This document shows, in pieces, positions 42,721 through 50,857 of a stretch of DNA of 55,355 nucleotides. A program made the translations under genes and the position numbers. The notes below the pieces were generated by a model. The model ran no database searches and was not told the origin of the DNA. It saw nothing but the letters and a program-made list of their open reading frames with translations. The DNA comes from ZLKRG08 sp046091905 (GTDB lineage Bacteria > Actinomycetota > Actinomycetes > Nanopelagicales > Nanopelagicaceae), in NCBI GenBank assembly GCA_046091905.1, contig JBJTCN010000074.1, positions 1 to 55,355 on the forward strand, given 5' to 3'. How positions within the stretch are numbered: the stretch's first letter is position 1; each line of letters opens with the position of its first letter.

Positions 42721-43317
42721 ATGAAACGTCGTACGTTCGACAAAATCGTAACCACTATGGGAGCCGGACTCACTGTCCTCTTATTCATTGTTGCTGGTCT
42801 CTTAAATTTTGGATATCACTTTGCTGATAAGAGTGTTTCTGATCAATTAGTTTCTCAGAAAGTTGTATTCCCTGCCAAAGACAGTGGAGCTCTAATGGCG
42901 CTACCTGATGAAGATCAGAAAGCGATGCTCAAATACGCTGGGCAGACCATGTCTAGTGGTGATATGGCAAACGTTTACGCAATGCATTTCATATCTGTTC
43001 ATATGAATGGAATTGCAGCCGGAAAGGTATACGAAGAAGTATCAGCAGAGTATTTGGTAAAGAGCGCTCAACTTCGCGCTAACCCAAATGATGCAACGCT
43101 CAAAGACGAAGTTGCAAAACTAGACGCACAACGTAATCAGTTGTTTATGGGTAATACTTTAAAAGGTCTTCTTGGATTCTCCTATGCATTCTTGGAGTTT
43201 GGCCAAATTGACATTCTTTCAGCGGGAGTTGCATTGATTGGTGGCGTCTTGATGTTGATTCTGACTATTGCAGGCTATCTACACCTTCGTCGCACTGATG
43301 AAAGCGCGACGATTTAG
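42721..43317 (+). CDS. Actinobacterial membrane protein, two helices and an extracytoplasmic domain
   Basis: The 198-residue protein has a helix near residues 12-33, a roughly 110-residue outside domain with ALPDEDQKAMLKYAGQTMSSGDMANVYAMHFISVHM, and two C-terminal helices (about 145-161 and 164-188). It resembles a widespread actinobacterial family of unknown function, recognised by that extracytoplasmic motif and the VFPAKDSGAL start. GGAGAGA precedes the ATG, and a palindrome lies in its upstream gap. A terminator follows. Confidence 0.7.
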   Translation: MKRRTFDKIVTTMGAGLTVLLFIVAGLLNFGYHFADKSVSDQLVSQKVVFPAKDSGALMALPDEDQKAMLKYAGQTMSSGDMANVYAMHFISVHMNGIAAGKVYEEVSAEYLVKSAQLRANPNDATLKDEVAKLDAQRNQLFMGNTLKGLLGFSYAFLEFGQIDILSAGVALIGGVLMLILTIAGYLHLRRTDESATI

Positions 43318-43343
43318 CCCTCAACTCTCCGTGAGGGATAAGG

Positions 43344-43373
43344 CAAAAGCCCCGATTTTCATCGGGGCTTTTG
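43344..43373. terminator. Bidirectional Rho-independent terminator
   Basis: CAAAAGCCCCGAT and ATCGGGGCTTTTG make a 13-base perfect stem around a 4-base loop between the convergent 42721 gene and ino1. A-runs and T-runs flank both sides, so it should stop transcription from either direction. It is the only convergent junction in the window with such a signal. Confidence 0.88.
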
Positions 43374-43392
43374 TTGTTTCTAAATGTAGCTC

Positions 43393-44490
43393 TTAACGCT
43401 CCAACTTGCCGTTGATGAAATCTTCAGTCTTATCGTGAGCCTGTTCATCTGTGTACTGAGTTGGTGGAGTCTTCATGAAGTATGAAGATGGTGAGAGCAA
43501 AGCGCCACCAACCTTGCGATCTAAACCAAGCTTTGCACAACGAAGCGCATCAATGATTACACCAGCTGAGTTTGGTGAATCCCAAACTTCCAACTTGTAT
43601 TCAAGATTTAGTGGCACATCGCCAAAGGCGCGACCTTCCATACGAACATAAGCCCACTTACGATCATCTAGCCATGGAATGTAATCAGATGGTCCGATAT
43701 GAACATTCTTATCGCCAAGATCGTAATCGAGCTGCGAAGTTACAGAGTTGGTCTTAGAAATCTTCTTAGATTCCAAGCGGTCGCGTTCTAACATATTCTT
43801 AAAGTCCATGTTGCCGCCGACATTTAGCTGATAAGTGCGATCTACGTGCACACCACGATCCTGGAAGAGTTTGGTCATGATGCGGTGAGTAATGGTCGCG
43901 CCAACCTGTGACTTGATGTCATCTCCCACAATTGGAAGACCAGCGTCGCGGAACTTCTTCTCCCAAATTGGATCCGAAGCGATAAATACTGGAAGTGCAT
44001 TAACGAAGGCGCAGCCAGCATCAATTGCACATTGTGCATAGAACTTTGCGGCCACTTCTGAACCTACAGGTAGGTAGCAGATTAGAACATCAACCTTGTG
44101 TGCCTTTAAAGATGCCACCATATCAACTGGCGTTGCAGTTGATTCTTGGATGGTCTCTTTGTAATAGCGACCAAGTCCATCAAGAGTGGTACCGCGTTCA
44201 ACGGTTACTGCGCTCTTTGGCACATTGCAGAATTTGATGGTGTTGTTCTCTGACGCCCAGATCGCATCTGCAAGATCTAAACCGACCTTTTTTGCATCTA
44301 CATCATAAGCAGCAACGAACTTAACGTTATTGATGTGGTAACCGCCAACAACGGCATGCATCAAACCAGGAATCTCCTGATCTGGCTTTGCATCCTTGTA
44401 GTACTCGACCCCTTGTACAAGTGAGTTTGCACAGTTACCAACGCCAACGATGGCAACGCGAATGTCGCCAGCAGCTGTATTGATTGTCAT
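43393..44490 (-). CDS. ino1: Inositol-3-phosphate synthase
   Basis: Ino1 turns glucose 6-phosphate into inositol 3-phosphate, the source of phosphatidylinositol and its mannosides in actinobacteria. From ATG 44490 the 365-residue protein has the NAD motif AIVGVGNCANSLVQG, the GYHINNVKFVAAYDVD region, the CYLPVGSE stretch and IVGDDIKSQVGATITHR, all typical of bacterial actinobacterial Ino1. An upstream extension of 30 residues overlaps padR and is not used. It follows padR by 14 bases on the same strand. Confidence 0.95.
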   Translation of the reverse strand: MTINTAAGDIRVAIVGVGNCANSLVQGVEYYKDAKPDQEIPGLMHAVVGGYHINNVKFVAAYDVDAKKVGLDLADAIWASENNTIKFCNVPKSAVTVERGTTLDGLGRYYKETIQESTATPVDMVASLKAHKVDVLICYLPVGSEVAAKFYAQCAIDAGCAFVNALPVFIASDPIWEKKFRDAGLPIVGDDIKSQVGATITHRIMTKLFQDRGVHVDRTYQLNVGGNMDFKNMLERDRLESKKISKTNSVTSQLDYDLGDKNVHIGPSDYIPWLDDRKWAYVRMEGRAFGDVPLNLEYKLEVWDSPNSAGVIIDALRCAKLGLDRKVGGALLSPSSYFMKTPPTQYTDEQAHDKTEDFINGKLER

Positions 44491-44504
44491 TATTTGTTTA
44501 CCTA

Positions 44505-45029
44505 TCAGCTCTCTATTCGAATCAACTCTTCCAGCCAGGCGATCTCTCGTTCGGCTGATTCCAGAGAGTGACGACGCCACTCCTCTAGATATTTATCTAG
44601 ACCCATTCCATCGCGATCTAATTCACCGCGAAGTAATTCGGCCTTTTCCTTAAGGCGACGGTGGCGTCCCTCAAGAATTCTTAATCGGCTATGTGATGAA
44701 GTTGCGCCAAAAAATGCAAAGCGCGCTTCAAAGCCATCATCTTCCCAAGACTCTGGATTTACTGAGTCCGTTAATTTTGCAAACTTCTTCTCGCCAGCTT
44801 TGGTGATGCTATAAATAATGCGCGAACGACGAGTGCTCTCGTCAACGCGTTCGGAAATTAATCCGTCAGCAAGCATTCTGCGAAGTTGCGGGTATAAAAC
44901 CGAGAATGAGAGGGCGCGAAAGGGTCCATATATTGCGCTTAAGCGCTTACGGATTTCATACCCATGAAGCGGAGATTGGCTAAGAAGGCCAAGGAGAGTG
45001 AACTCCAGGGTCTCTGCCTTGCTACGCAT
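44505..45029 (-). CDS. PadR family transcriptional regulator
   Basis: From ATG 45029 (GGAGAG site) the protein has 174 residues: a winged helix with FTLLGLLSQSPLHGYEIRKRL, the wing RSRIIYSITKAGEKKFAKL, and a C-terminal helical domain for dimerisation. PadR proteins repress and are often autoregulated. It is followed 14 bases later by ino1, like Rv0047c before ino1 in mycobacteria from memory, and three palindrome-type sites lie in its upstream gap. It probably controls padR-ino1 and perhaps the divergent permease. Confidence 0.92.
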   Translation of the reverse strand: MRSKAETLEFTLLGLLSQSPLHGYEIRKRLSAIYGPFRALSFSVLYPQLRRMLADGLISERVDESTRRSRIIYSITKAGEKKFAKLTDSVNPESWEDDGFEARFAFFGATSSHSRLRILEGRHRRLKEKAELLRGELDRDGMGLDKYLEEWRRHSLESAEREIAWLEELIRIES

Positions 45030-45042
45030 GATCTGCCTCTCC

Positions 45043-45090
45043 GATATATCGATTCGATATATCGAGACGGAATTTAACCCGATATATGAC
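45043..45090. promoter_or_regulatory. Palindromic PadR operator cluster
   Basis: CGATATATCG occurs perfectly at 45043-45052 and 45056-45065, centre to centre 13 bases, and a third copy, CGATATATGA, at 45081-45090 keeps eight of ten bases. All lie in the gap between padR and the divergent permease, 13 bases or more before the padR ATG. Repeated A/T palindromes beside an autoregulated PadR gene are the expected operator. Confidence 0.65.
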
Positions 45091-45131
45091 AGAAATGCCA
45101 CTTTCGGGCGTGTTGAGCCCTTGTGAGCCTG

Positions 45132-45155
45132 CCCACCACGCCTAACCTAGGTGGG
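45132..45155 (+). other. GC hairpin in the permease leader
   Basis: CCCACC (45132-45137) and GGTGGG (45150-45155) pair around a 12-base loop, 28 bases before the permease ATG. There is no T-run. It could be a leader structure or simply chance; no PyrR-type binding sequence was recognised. Confidence 0.25.
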
Positions 45156-45183
45156 TCCTTCCCCACAACTCGAAAGGACAAAG

Positions 45184-46440
45184 ATGTCTCTTCTTAGCTG
45201 GAAGCTCCACGGCGATGGAAAATCGATCTCTTCAGGTGAGGTCGTATCTACCGATGAGCGTTTAACTTGGCCGCGCACAGTTGGCGTTGGCCTGCAGCAT
45301 ATCGCTGCAATGTTCGGTGCAACCTTCTTGGTTCCAATCATTACCGGTTTCCCACCAACCACCACTCTCTTCTTCTCAGGTATTGGCACACTGCTATTTC
45401 TTACCATTACAAAGAATCGCGTACCAAGTTATTTGGGATCTTCATTTGCATTCCTTGCTCCGATTGCCGGTGCGATGGGCGCAGATAAGAATTTCGGCGC
45501 AGCACTTGGCGGCGTAGTTGTAACTGGTGTGATTCTTGCGCTAGTTGGCTTGCTTGTTAAATCGGCTGGAACAAATTGGATTAATTGGTTATTGCCACCA
45601 GTTGTAACCGGCACCATCGTGATGGTGATTGGTTTAAATCTTGCTGGCGCTGCGAAGGGCAATTTCACCAAAGGCCCACTTGATGCCATCGTAACTCTAG
45701 GTGCAATTGCGCTAATTGCTGCACTCTCAAATGGTTTCATGGCGCGCATTAGCATCTTCCTTGGTATTGCAATTGGATATCTATTTTCTGCAGTTCGCGG
45801 CGATGTCAATTTTGATGGCGTAAAAGCAGCAAAGTGGTTTGCACTTCCAGATTTCACAACTCCAACTTTCTCAGGTAGCGCCATCGTGCTCTTCCTGCCG
45901 GTAGTTCTAGTCTTGATCGCTGAGAATGTCGGACACGTTAAAGCAGTTGCCACAATGACTGGTAAGAATCTTGATGATGCAATGGGAGATGCGCTCCTTG
46001 CAGATGGTCTTGCGACCACTGTTGCAGGTTTAGGTGGCGGTTCTGGTACCACTACCTATGCAGAAAATATTGGAGTAATGGCGGCAACTCGCGTCTATTC
46101 AACTGCGGCATATTGGATTGCTGGCGTTGGCGCGATTTTGCTTGGCTTGGTTCCAAAATTTGGCGCCATCCTTAGCGCTACTCCAGTAGGCGCACTTGGC
46201 GGCGCTGGAACTGCGCTATTTGGCATGATCGGCATCTTGGGTGCTCGAATCTGGATCGATGCAAAGGTAGATTTCACAGATTCTTTAAATCTATTAATCG
46301 CCGCATCTGCTCTGATTATCGGTATCTCAGATATGTCATGGACTGTCGGTAAGTACACATTCAGTGGCATCATCAATGCAACTTTGGTTGCAGTGCTTGG
46401 CACACTGGTACTGAACGGAATTCGTAAGTCCCGTAGCTAA
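45184..46440 (+). CDS. NCS2 uracil/xanthine permease
   Basis: From ATG 45184 (AAAGGA site) the 418-residue protein has fourteen-helix UraA-type architecture. Key parts are VGLQHIAAMFGATFLVPIITGFPP in the first helix, the SSFAFLAPI region, and AENVGHVKAVATMTG followed by GGGSGTTTYAENIGVMAATRVYS, the conserved NCS2 motif with substrate Glu. The uracil branch fits best, with xanthine also possible. It is divergent from padR with the operator cluster between; a LysE exporter follows after nine bases. Confidence 0.93.
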   Translation: MSLLSWKLHGDGKSISSGEVVSTDERLTWPRTVGVGLQHIAAMFGATFLVPIITGFPPTTTLFFSGIGTLLFLTITKNRVPSYLGSSFAFLAPIAGAMGADKNFGAALGGVVVTGVILALVGLLVKSAGTNWINWLLPPVVTGTIVMVIGLNLAGAAKGNFTKGPLDAIVTLGAIALIAALSNGFMARISIFLGIAIGYLFSAVRGDVNFDGVKAAKWFALPDFTTPTFSGSAIVLFLPVVLVLIAENVGHVKAVATMTGKNLDDAMGDALLADGLATTVAGLGGGSGTTTYAENIGVMAATRVYSTAAYWIAGVGAILLGLVPKFGAILSATPVGALGGAGTALFGMIGILGARIWIDAKVDFTDSLNLLIAASALIIGISDMSWTVGKYTFSGIINATLVAVLGTLVLNGIRKSRS

Positions 46441-46449
46441 ACTAGCCTA

Positions 46450-47094
46450 ATGATTATCCCGTCGCGATTACTTGAATATGTAATTGCAGCTTACTTAATC
46501 ATCTTGGCTCCTGGTCCAAGCGTGCTCTTCATTGTGGCACGTGCAATCAGTTGGGGTAAGAAGATCGCTGTAGCAACAGCGGCGGGAAATGTCAGCGGTT
46601 CGTTTGTATTAGCAACGCTCACTGCGCTTGGAGTAGGTCCAATTCTCCAGCGCAGTGAGCTTGCTTATGTCGCGGTTCAATGGGGCGGCGGACTTTATTT
46701 AATGTACCTTGGGTTTGATGCCATTAGAAAACGCGCTGTACATGCAAATGAGATGACTGATACTTCTGGTGGCGCACCAACTGTGCTTCGCACATGGCGC
46801 GAAGGTTTTGTAGTTGGAGTTTTAAATCCCAAAGCGATTGTTTTCTACGCCGCAGTCTGTCCGCAATTTATTGATCGCGATCGAGGACACATAACTTGGC
46901 AACTTTGGTTTCTAGGTTTGGTCTTCTGCATAGTTGCTTTACTCAGCGATGGCATGTGGGGTCTTTTGGCGGGACAAGCTCGCGAATGGTTATCTTCCGA
47001 TAAGGGTCGTTTAGAGAAACTTCGCGCCGGTGGCGGTGGAGTAATGATCTGCTTAGGAGTTTTAATAATTATTCAGGCGATAATTGGTACATGA
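46450..47094 (+). CDS. LysE/RhtB family exporter
   Basis: A 214-residue protein with six helices and the LysE signature APGPSVLFIVARAISWGKKIAVATAAGNVSG; the second conserved region GVLNPKAIVFYAAVCPQFI is intact, unlike in the other LysE gene at 2242. It likely exports an amino acid. It starts nine bases after the permease and its stop overlaps the Cas4-like nuclease start (ATGA), making one operon of three. Confidence 0.9.
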   Translation: MIIPSRLLEYVIAAYLIILAPGPSVLFIVARAISWGKKIAVATAAGNVSGSFVLATLTALGVGPILQRSELAYVAVQWGGGLYLMYLGFDAIRKRAVHANEMTDTSGGAPTVLRTWREGFVVGVLNPKAIVFYAAVCPQFIDRDRGHITWQLWFLGLVFCIVALLSDGMWGLLAGQAREWLSSDKGRLEKLRAGGGGVMICLGVLIIIQAIIGT

Positions 47095-47753
47095 AGAAAC
47101 CAGCTACTCCTACGCGCTCAACGATTCGCCCCTCAGATTTAACTTTCGGGCTCTCAACATGTCGTCGCTGTCTCTGGATTTTCTATTGGTTTAAAGTGCA
47201 AGCGCCAATGGTGATGCCCTTGGTTTCTACTTTGGCCGATCAACAAGAGAAATTATTTCAAGGCGCGAAATTGCGCGATATTGACTCCTCGCTTGGTGAT
47301 GGCACCATCACTAAATGGGGACAATTTATTAATAGCGCCAAACTTAAAATTAATGGCGAAGAGACTCGTTGGCGTTTCTACGGCAAATATGACGTGCTCG
47401 GTGAAAATAGCGATGGTTCGCTAGCCATTATTGATTGCAAGGTAAGTGATTCCGATCGAGATAACGCCGCACATTACGCGCCGCAATTAGAAGCTTATGC
47501 ATACTCGTTAGAGAATCCAGCTGTTGGTGATGGACAAAGAGTTGATTCCATGGGGCTGCTTGTGTGGAATCCTGATCACGCGGAAGCTTATGGTTTTAAA
47601 GTTCGACAGAAATATGTGCCGGTGCCGCGCGATACTCCCCGATTTACTGCGCTAGTTGAAGATTTAATCACCATGCTCGAAGGGGAGATTCCGGCAAGTG
47701 GTGTGGATTGTCAGACTTGCAAATTTCTAGTGGCGCGTAACGCCCTCAACTAA
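47091..47753 (+). CDS. PD-(D/E)XK nuclease, Cas4/AddB-like
   Basis: The 220-residue protein has a PD-(D/E)XK core: YGKYDVLG (Asp101), the DCK motif AIIDCKVS (Asp115, Lys117), and the following YAPQLEAYAY (Gln132, Tyr136). Cys24/Cys27 (STCRRC) and Cys207/Cys210 (CQTC) flank the core as in Cas4/Dna2/AddB iron-sulfur nucleases, though the spacing is two CxxC pairs rather than one cysteine plus three. No CRISPR array or helicase is near. A DNA-end repair or processing role is possible; the partner is unknown. Confidence 0.78.
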   Translation: MKKPATPTRSTIRPSDLTFGLSTCRRCLWIFYWFKVQAPMVMPLVSTLADQQEKLFQGAKLRDIDSSLGDGTITKWGQFINSAKLKINGEETRWRFYGKYDVLGENSDGSLAIIDCKVSDSDRDNAAHYAPQLEAYAYSLENPAVGDGQRVDSMGLLVWNPDHAEAYGFKVRQKYVPVPRDTPRFTALVEDLITMLEGEIPASGVDCQTCKFLVARNALN

Positions 47754-47761
47754 TTTAAGAA

Positions 47762-48457
47762 TTAATCTTCTTCGCTTGCTTCAGATTTCTTCTTGCTGGC
47801 ATACATATCTACATACTCTTGACCAGACATACTCTGAATCTTGCGCATAATCTCATCAGTCACATCGCGAAGCGTATTCATATCACTGGAATCACCGGTG
47901 AAGTACATTGGTTCTCCAAATTGCATCTGCACTCTTTTAACTTTCGGAATTAGCTTTCCAGTTGGTTGAATTTCATGGGTGTTAAACATGGCAACTGGAA
48001 TAATTGGTGCACCTGATTCCATTGCCAGGCGCGCAATACCGGTGCGACCTTTGTAAAGTCGACCATCTGGTGAACGAGTACCCTCGGGATAAATTCCTAA
48101 GCAATCGCCCTCTGCCAGAATTTTCAAGCCGGTAAGTAGCGCCGCTTCCGATCTACGACCACCACTTCGATCAACTGGAACTTGGCCAAGTGCGATAAAA
48201 GTTAACTTCTGAATAAACCCTTTAATACCTGGTGAATTGAAATACTCCGCCTTTGCTAAGTAGGTAACTTTGCGCGGCACCACCAGCGGCATGAAAATTG
48301 AATCACTAAATGAGAGGTGATTGCTTGCCAAGATACATGGCCCGGTAGCTGGTACATGGCGCAGGCCCTTTACCTTTGGGCGAAAAGCTAATAACAGGAT
48401 TGGCGTTAATAGCGCACGCAAAGTTCCGTATGGAAGTTTTGACGGTATCTCAGCCAC
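47762..48457 (-). CDS. 1-acyl-glycerol-3-phosphate acyltransferase, PlsC-like
   Basis: The protein (231 residues from GTG 48457) shows motif one NHLSFSDS, motif two PVDRSGGRRSE, motif three YPEGTRSPDG and VPVAM-like IIPVAMFN. It acylates lysophosphatidic acid or a similar substrate. Start choice is uncertain: ATG 48484 is also open, but CATACT seven bases before GTG 48457 fits the leaderless pattern. Mycobacterial Rv2182c is a similar gene beside the SRPBCC and fadD15 genes, recalled. Confidence 0.88.
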   Translation of the reverse strand: MAEIPSKLPYGTLRALLTPILLLAFRPKVKGLRHVPATGPCILASNHLSFSDSIFMPLVVPRKVTYLAKAEYFNSPGIKGFIQKLTFIALGQVPVDRSGGRRSEAALLTGLKILAEGDCLGIYPEGTRSPDGRLYKGRTGIARLAMESGAPIIPVAMFNTHEIQPTGKLIPKVKRVQMQFGEPMYFTGDSSDMNTLRDVTDEIMRKIQSMSGQEYVDMYASKKKSEASEED

Positions 48458-48482
48458 GGGCGTAAGTATGCCACCATGTGCC

Positions 48483-49436
48483 ATGAGCATTAAATGGGGC
48501 ATTTTAGGCACCGGCGGGATTGCAAGAGAATTTGCGGCAGATGTGCGCTCACATACCGATATGGCAATTAGTGCAGTTGGCTCAAGATCTTTAGCGAAAG
48601 CAGAAGCATTTGATTCAAATGTGCGGGCATATGGAAGTTATGAAGAATTAGTTTCATCAGATGTAGATGCAATTTATGTCGCAACGCCACACCAAGTTCA
48701 TGCTGAGAATACGATTTTGGCGCTAAATGCAGGCAAACCAGTACTTTGCGAAAAACCATTTGCAATAAATGCCAATGAAGCTAAAGCAATGGCTAGCACT
48801 GCCAAAGAAAATAATTTGTTATTGATGGAAGCGATGTGGACAAGATACCTGCCACATATTCAAAAGGTTCGCGAATTGATGCACGAGTTAGGTGAAGTCT
48901 TAAATGTGCAGGCAGATCATGGGCAATCTTTGATGACTATTAAGCGGCTTACTGATCCAAATTATGCTGGTGGCGCGCTTCTTGATTTAGGAATTTATCC
49001 AGTTTCCTTTACCTATTTTGTATTTGGTCGCCCGGAGAAGATCACTTCAAAATCCGTGATTGAAAATGGAGTTGATCTACAGACCAGTGCAATCTTTGAA
49101 TATTCAGATGGTCGTCAAGCTCTAATTAATACGGTCATGAATGCAAAAACTCCTACTTGCGCCTCAATCAATGGCACCAAAGCGCGCTTAGAATTACAGA
49201 CCAGTTTCTATCGCCCAACCGATATGCGCTTGGTCTATAACAATGGTCGAATCGTGGAGTTTAAAAACGAATATCGCGGTCATGGCCTTCGCGAACAGGC
49301 AATCTATTTTGAGAAGCTACTGATCTCTGGCAAGAAAGATTCTGAGCTACTTCCAATTGCAGAGACGATTTCAATCATGGAAACTATGGATGAAATCCGA
49401 AACCAAATCGGTCTGAAATACCCGTTCGAAAATTAA
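48483..49436 (+). CDS. Gfo/Idh/MocA family oxidoreductase
   Basis: From ATG 48483 the 317-residue protein starts IKWGILGTGGIAREFAADV (NAD(P) site) and has the CEKPFAINANEAKAM motif with the catalytic lysine, followed by MEAMWTRYLPHI and LLDLGIYPVSFTYFVFG. It resembles dihydrodiol dehydrogenase-type members of the family; the substrate is unknown. The upstream 54 in-frame codons lie antisense to the acyltransferase and are not used. Its 3' end overlaps the convergent ROK gene by four bases. Confidence 0.9.
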   Translation: MSIKWGILGTGGIAREFAADVRSHTDMAISAVGSRSLAKAEAFDSNVRAYGSYEELVSSDVDAIYVATPHQVHAENTILALNAGKPVLCEKPFAINANEAKAMASTAKENNLLLMEAMWTRYLPHIQKVRELMHELGEVLNVQADHGQSLMTIKRLTDPNYAGGALLDLGIYPVSFTYFVFGRPEKITSKSVIENGVDLQTSAIFEYSDGRQALINTVMNAKTPTCASINGTKARLELQTSFYRPTDMRLVYNNGRIVEFKNEYRGHGLREQAIYFEKLLISGKKDSELLPIAETISIMETMDEIRNQIGLKYPFEN

Positions 49437-50377
49437 ATTCGAGCCAAATCCGCTACGCCAACTAACCCAGCGTCGTTACCTAGAGTTGCTGCGACTAATT
49501 TTGGATATGGATGCTTACCTGCAAATGGCATCTTCCGTTCCATATTGGCGCGAGTTGGTTCTAGCAAAATATCGCCAGCAACAATTACTCCGCCACCAAT
49601 CACGATAATTCCCGGATCTAAAATTGCCGAGAGTGATGCGATTCCCGCACCTAACCATTGAGCGGTGGTATTAAATGCCGCAAGCGCAACCACATCTCCG
49701 GCTCTTGCCGCTTGCGTGACGTGATGACCTTTTAAACCCTCAATAGTGCCATCGCCAAGCGCCAATAAATTTCGCGCGATATCTGGAGTTGCGGCAATTG
49801 CTTCACGTACATGGCGCATCAATCCACTGCCTGATGCATATTGTTCAAAGCAACCTCTAGCGCCGCACCCACATAAATGTCCTTCAGGAACTACGCGCAT
49901 GTGGCCAATTTCTGCAGCAACACCAAATGCGCCACGATGTAATTGGCCATTAACCACAATGCCAGCACCAATTCCAGTTCCGATTGTTAATAGCAACATA
50001 TGCGCTTCGCCGCGACCGGCACCAAAGACCGCTTCGCCCCAAGCTGCTGCATTGCCATCATTTTCAATTACTACATCAATGCCAATTAATTCAGTTAACT
50101 CTGCATCTAAATTAACGCCATTCCATCCAGCAATATTTGGTGTGGCCAACATAGTTTTGCGATCCGATGAAACAAATCCGGCGGCAGAGACGCCTACTGC
50201 AGAAATATTATGGTTGCGCATAAGTTCTAGTGCAACGTCGGCGATAGTTTTAGTTAACTCTTTGCCACCCTGTCTTGGGGTATCGCGTCGCGCCTTTCCG
50301 AGAATATTTCCACTCTCATCAACTACGCCACCTAGAACTTTCGTTCCACCGACATCGATCCCAATTGTTAGCGCCAT
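49433..50377 (-). CDS. ROK family glucokinase
   Basis: A 314-residue ROK protein with the ATP loop GIDVGGTKVLGG, the NDGNAAAWGE catalytic region, the GTGIGAGIV phosphate loop, and the zinc site GH...CGCGARGCFEQYASG. It probably phosphorylates glucose or a related hexose, and there is no N-terminal HTH, so it is a kinase and not a repressor. It follows the SRPBCC gene by seven bases on the same strand. Confidence 0.92.
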   Translation of the reverse strand: MALTIGIDVGGTKVLGGVVDESGNILGKARRDTPRQGGKELTKTIADVALELMRNHNISAVGVSAAGFVSSDRKTMLATPNIAGWNGVNLDAELTELIGIDVVIENDGNAAAWGEAVFGAGRGEAHMLLLTIGTGIGAGIVVNGQLHRGAFGVAAEIGHMRVVPEGHLCGCGARGCFEQYASGSGLMRHVREAIAATPDIARNLLALGDGTIEGLKGHHVTQAARAGDVVALAAFNTTAQWLGAGIASLSAILDPGIIVIGGGVIVAGDILLEPTRANMERKMPFAGKHPYPKLVAATLGNDAGLVGVADLARI

Positions 50378-50384
50378 TAAATCT

Positions 50385-50810
50385 TTAGTTCTCGATATTC
50401 TCTTTTAGCTCTTCGAGTGCGGCTTTAATTGTTGAAAGCTCTGCCGCTTGTAACATTGGCTTTGGAACTGGCATTGAAACATCTGTCGATAACTCGTAAG
50501 TAACTTCAGTTTCATCGCCTAATGCTTTAACGGTGTAAGTGCCATCCATCTGAGTTAATAAATCTGCATCTACTAATGAGAAAGAAACGCTCTCTGGGGC
50601 GTTAGACCAGTCGTATTCCAGGGTCGGCTTATCACGCAACATCCCCGCCTCAATTGTTAATTGAATCTTCAAGGGGCGGCCTTGCTCGTCGCTACTTTCG
50701 GTCTTGGCCGCCTTAATCGTAGGTGACCAGGTTGGGTAATTTGCGATATCAAATAGCACCTTACGGACTTCATCGGCGCTAGCCTCGATCAGAATTTTTG
50801 AGCTGCTCAT
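50385..50810 (-). CDS. SRPBCC / polyketide cyclase-like protein
   Basis: The 141-residue protein has the START-like START helix-grip pattern: IEASADEVRKVLFDIANYPTWSPTIKAA, then strands with ESSDEQGRPLKIQL and a C-terminal helix. It matches small actinobacterial SRPBCC proteins (Rv2185c-like, near fadD15 there as here). The ligand is unknown. TAGCCT (50818-50823, minus strand) is seven bases before the ATG, indicating a leaderless transcript shared with the ROK gene. Confidence 0.82.
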   Translation of the reverse strand: MSSSKILIEASADEVRKVLFDIANYPTWSPTIKAAKTESSDEQGRPLKIQLTIEAGMLRDKPTLEYDWSNAPESVSFSLVDADLLTQMDGTYTVKALGDETEVTYELSTDVSMPVPKPMLQAAELSTIKAALEELKENIEN

Positions 50811-50857
50811 GCGGCAAAGGCTACCTTTGTGAGCATTAGACCGCTAGCGTTCGCTTC
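50811..50857. promoter_or_regulatory. Divergent leaderless promoters of SRPBCC gene and fadD
   Basis: TAGCCT (50818-50823, minus strand) is seven bases from the SRPBCC ATG and TAGCGT (50845-50850) is seven bases from the fadD ATG, in 47 bases without a Shine-Dalgarno for either gene. The elements are 21 bases apart. Confidence 0.5.

Noticed and set aside
43318..43343. Attachment site or repeat near the bidirectional terminator
   Set aside because: No integrase, tRNA or matching copy elsewhere; the sequence is accounted for by the terminator flank.
44491..44580. Thirty extra N-terminal codons of ino1
   Set aside because: They lie in the padR 3' end and do not match the family, whose NAD-binding motif begins about 12 residues after ATG 44490.
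45429..46052. 207-codon open frame antisense to the permease
   Set aside because: It mirrors a strongly conserved membrane protein, its composition is that of a reversed hydrophobic frame, and it has no ribosome site or family match.
47091..47753. A CRISPR-Cas locus around the Cas4-like gene
   Set aside because: No repeats, no cas1/cas2 and no other Cas protein are present; only a solitary nuclease.
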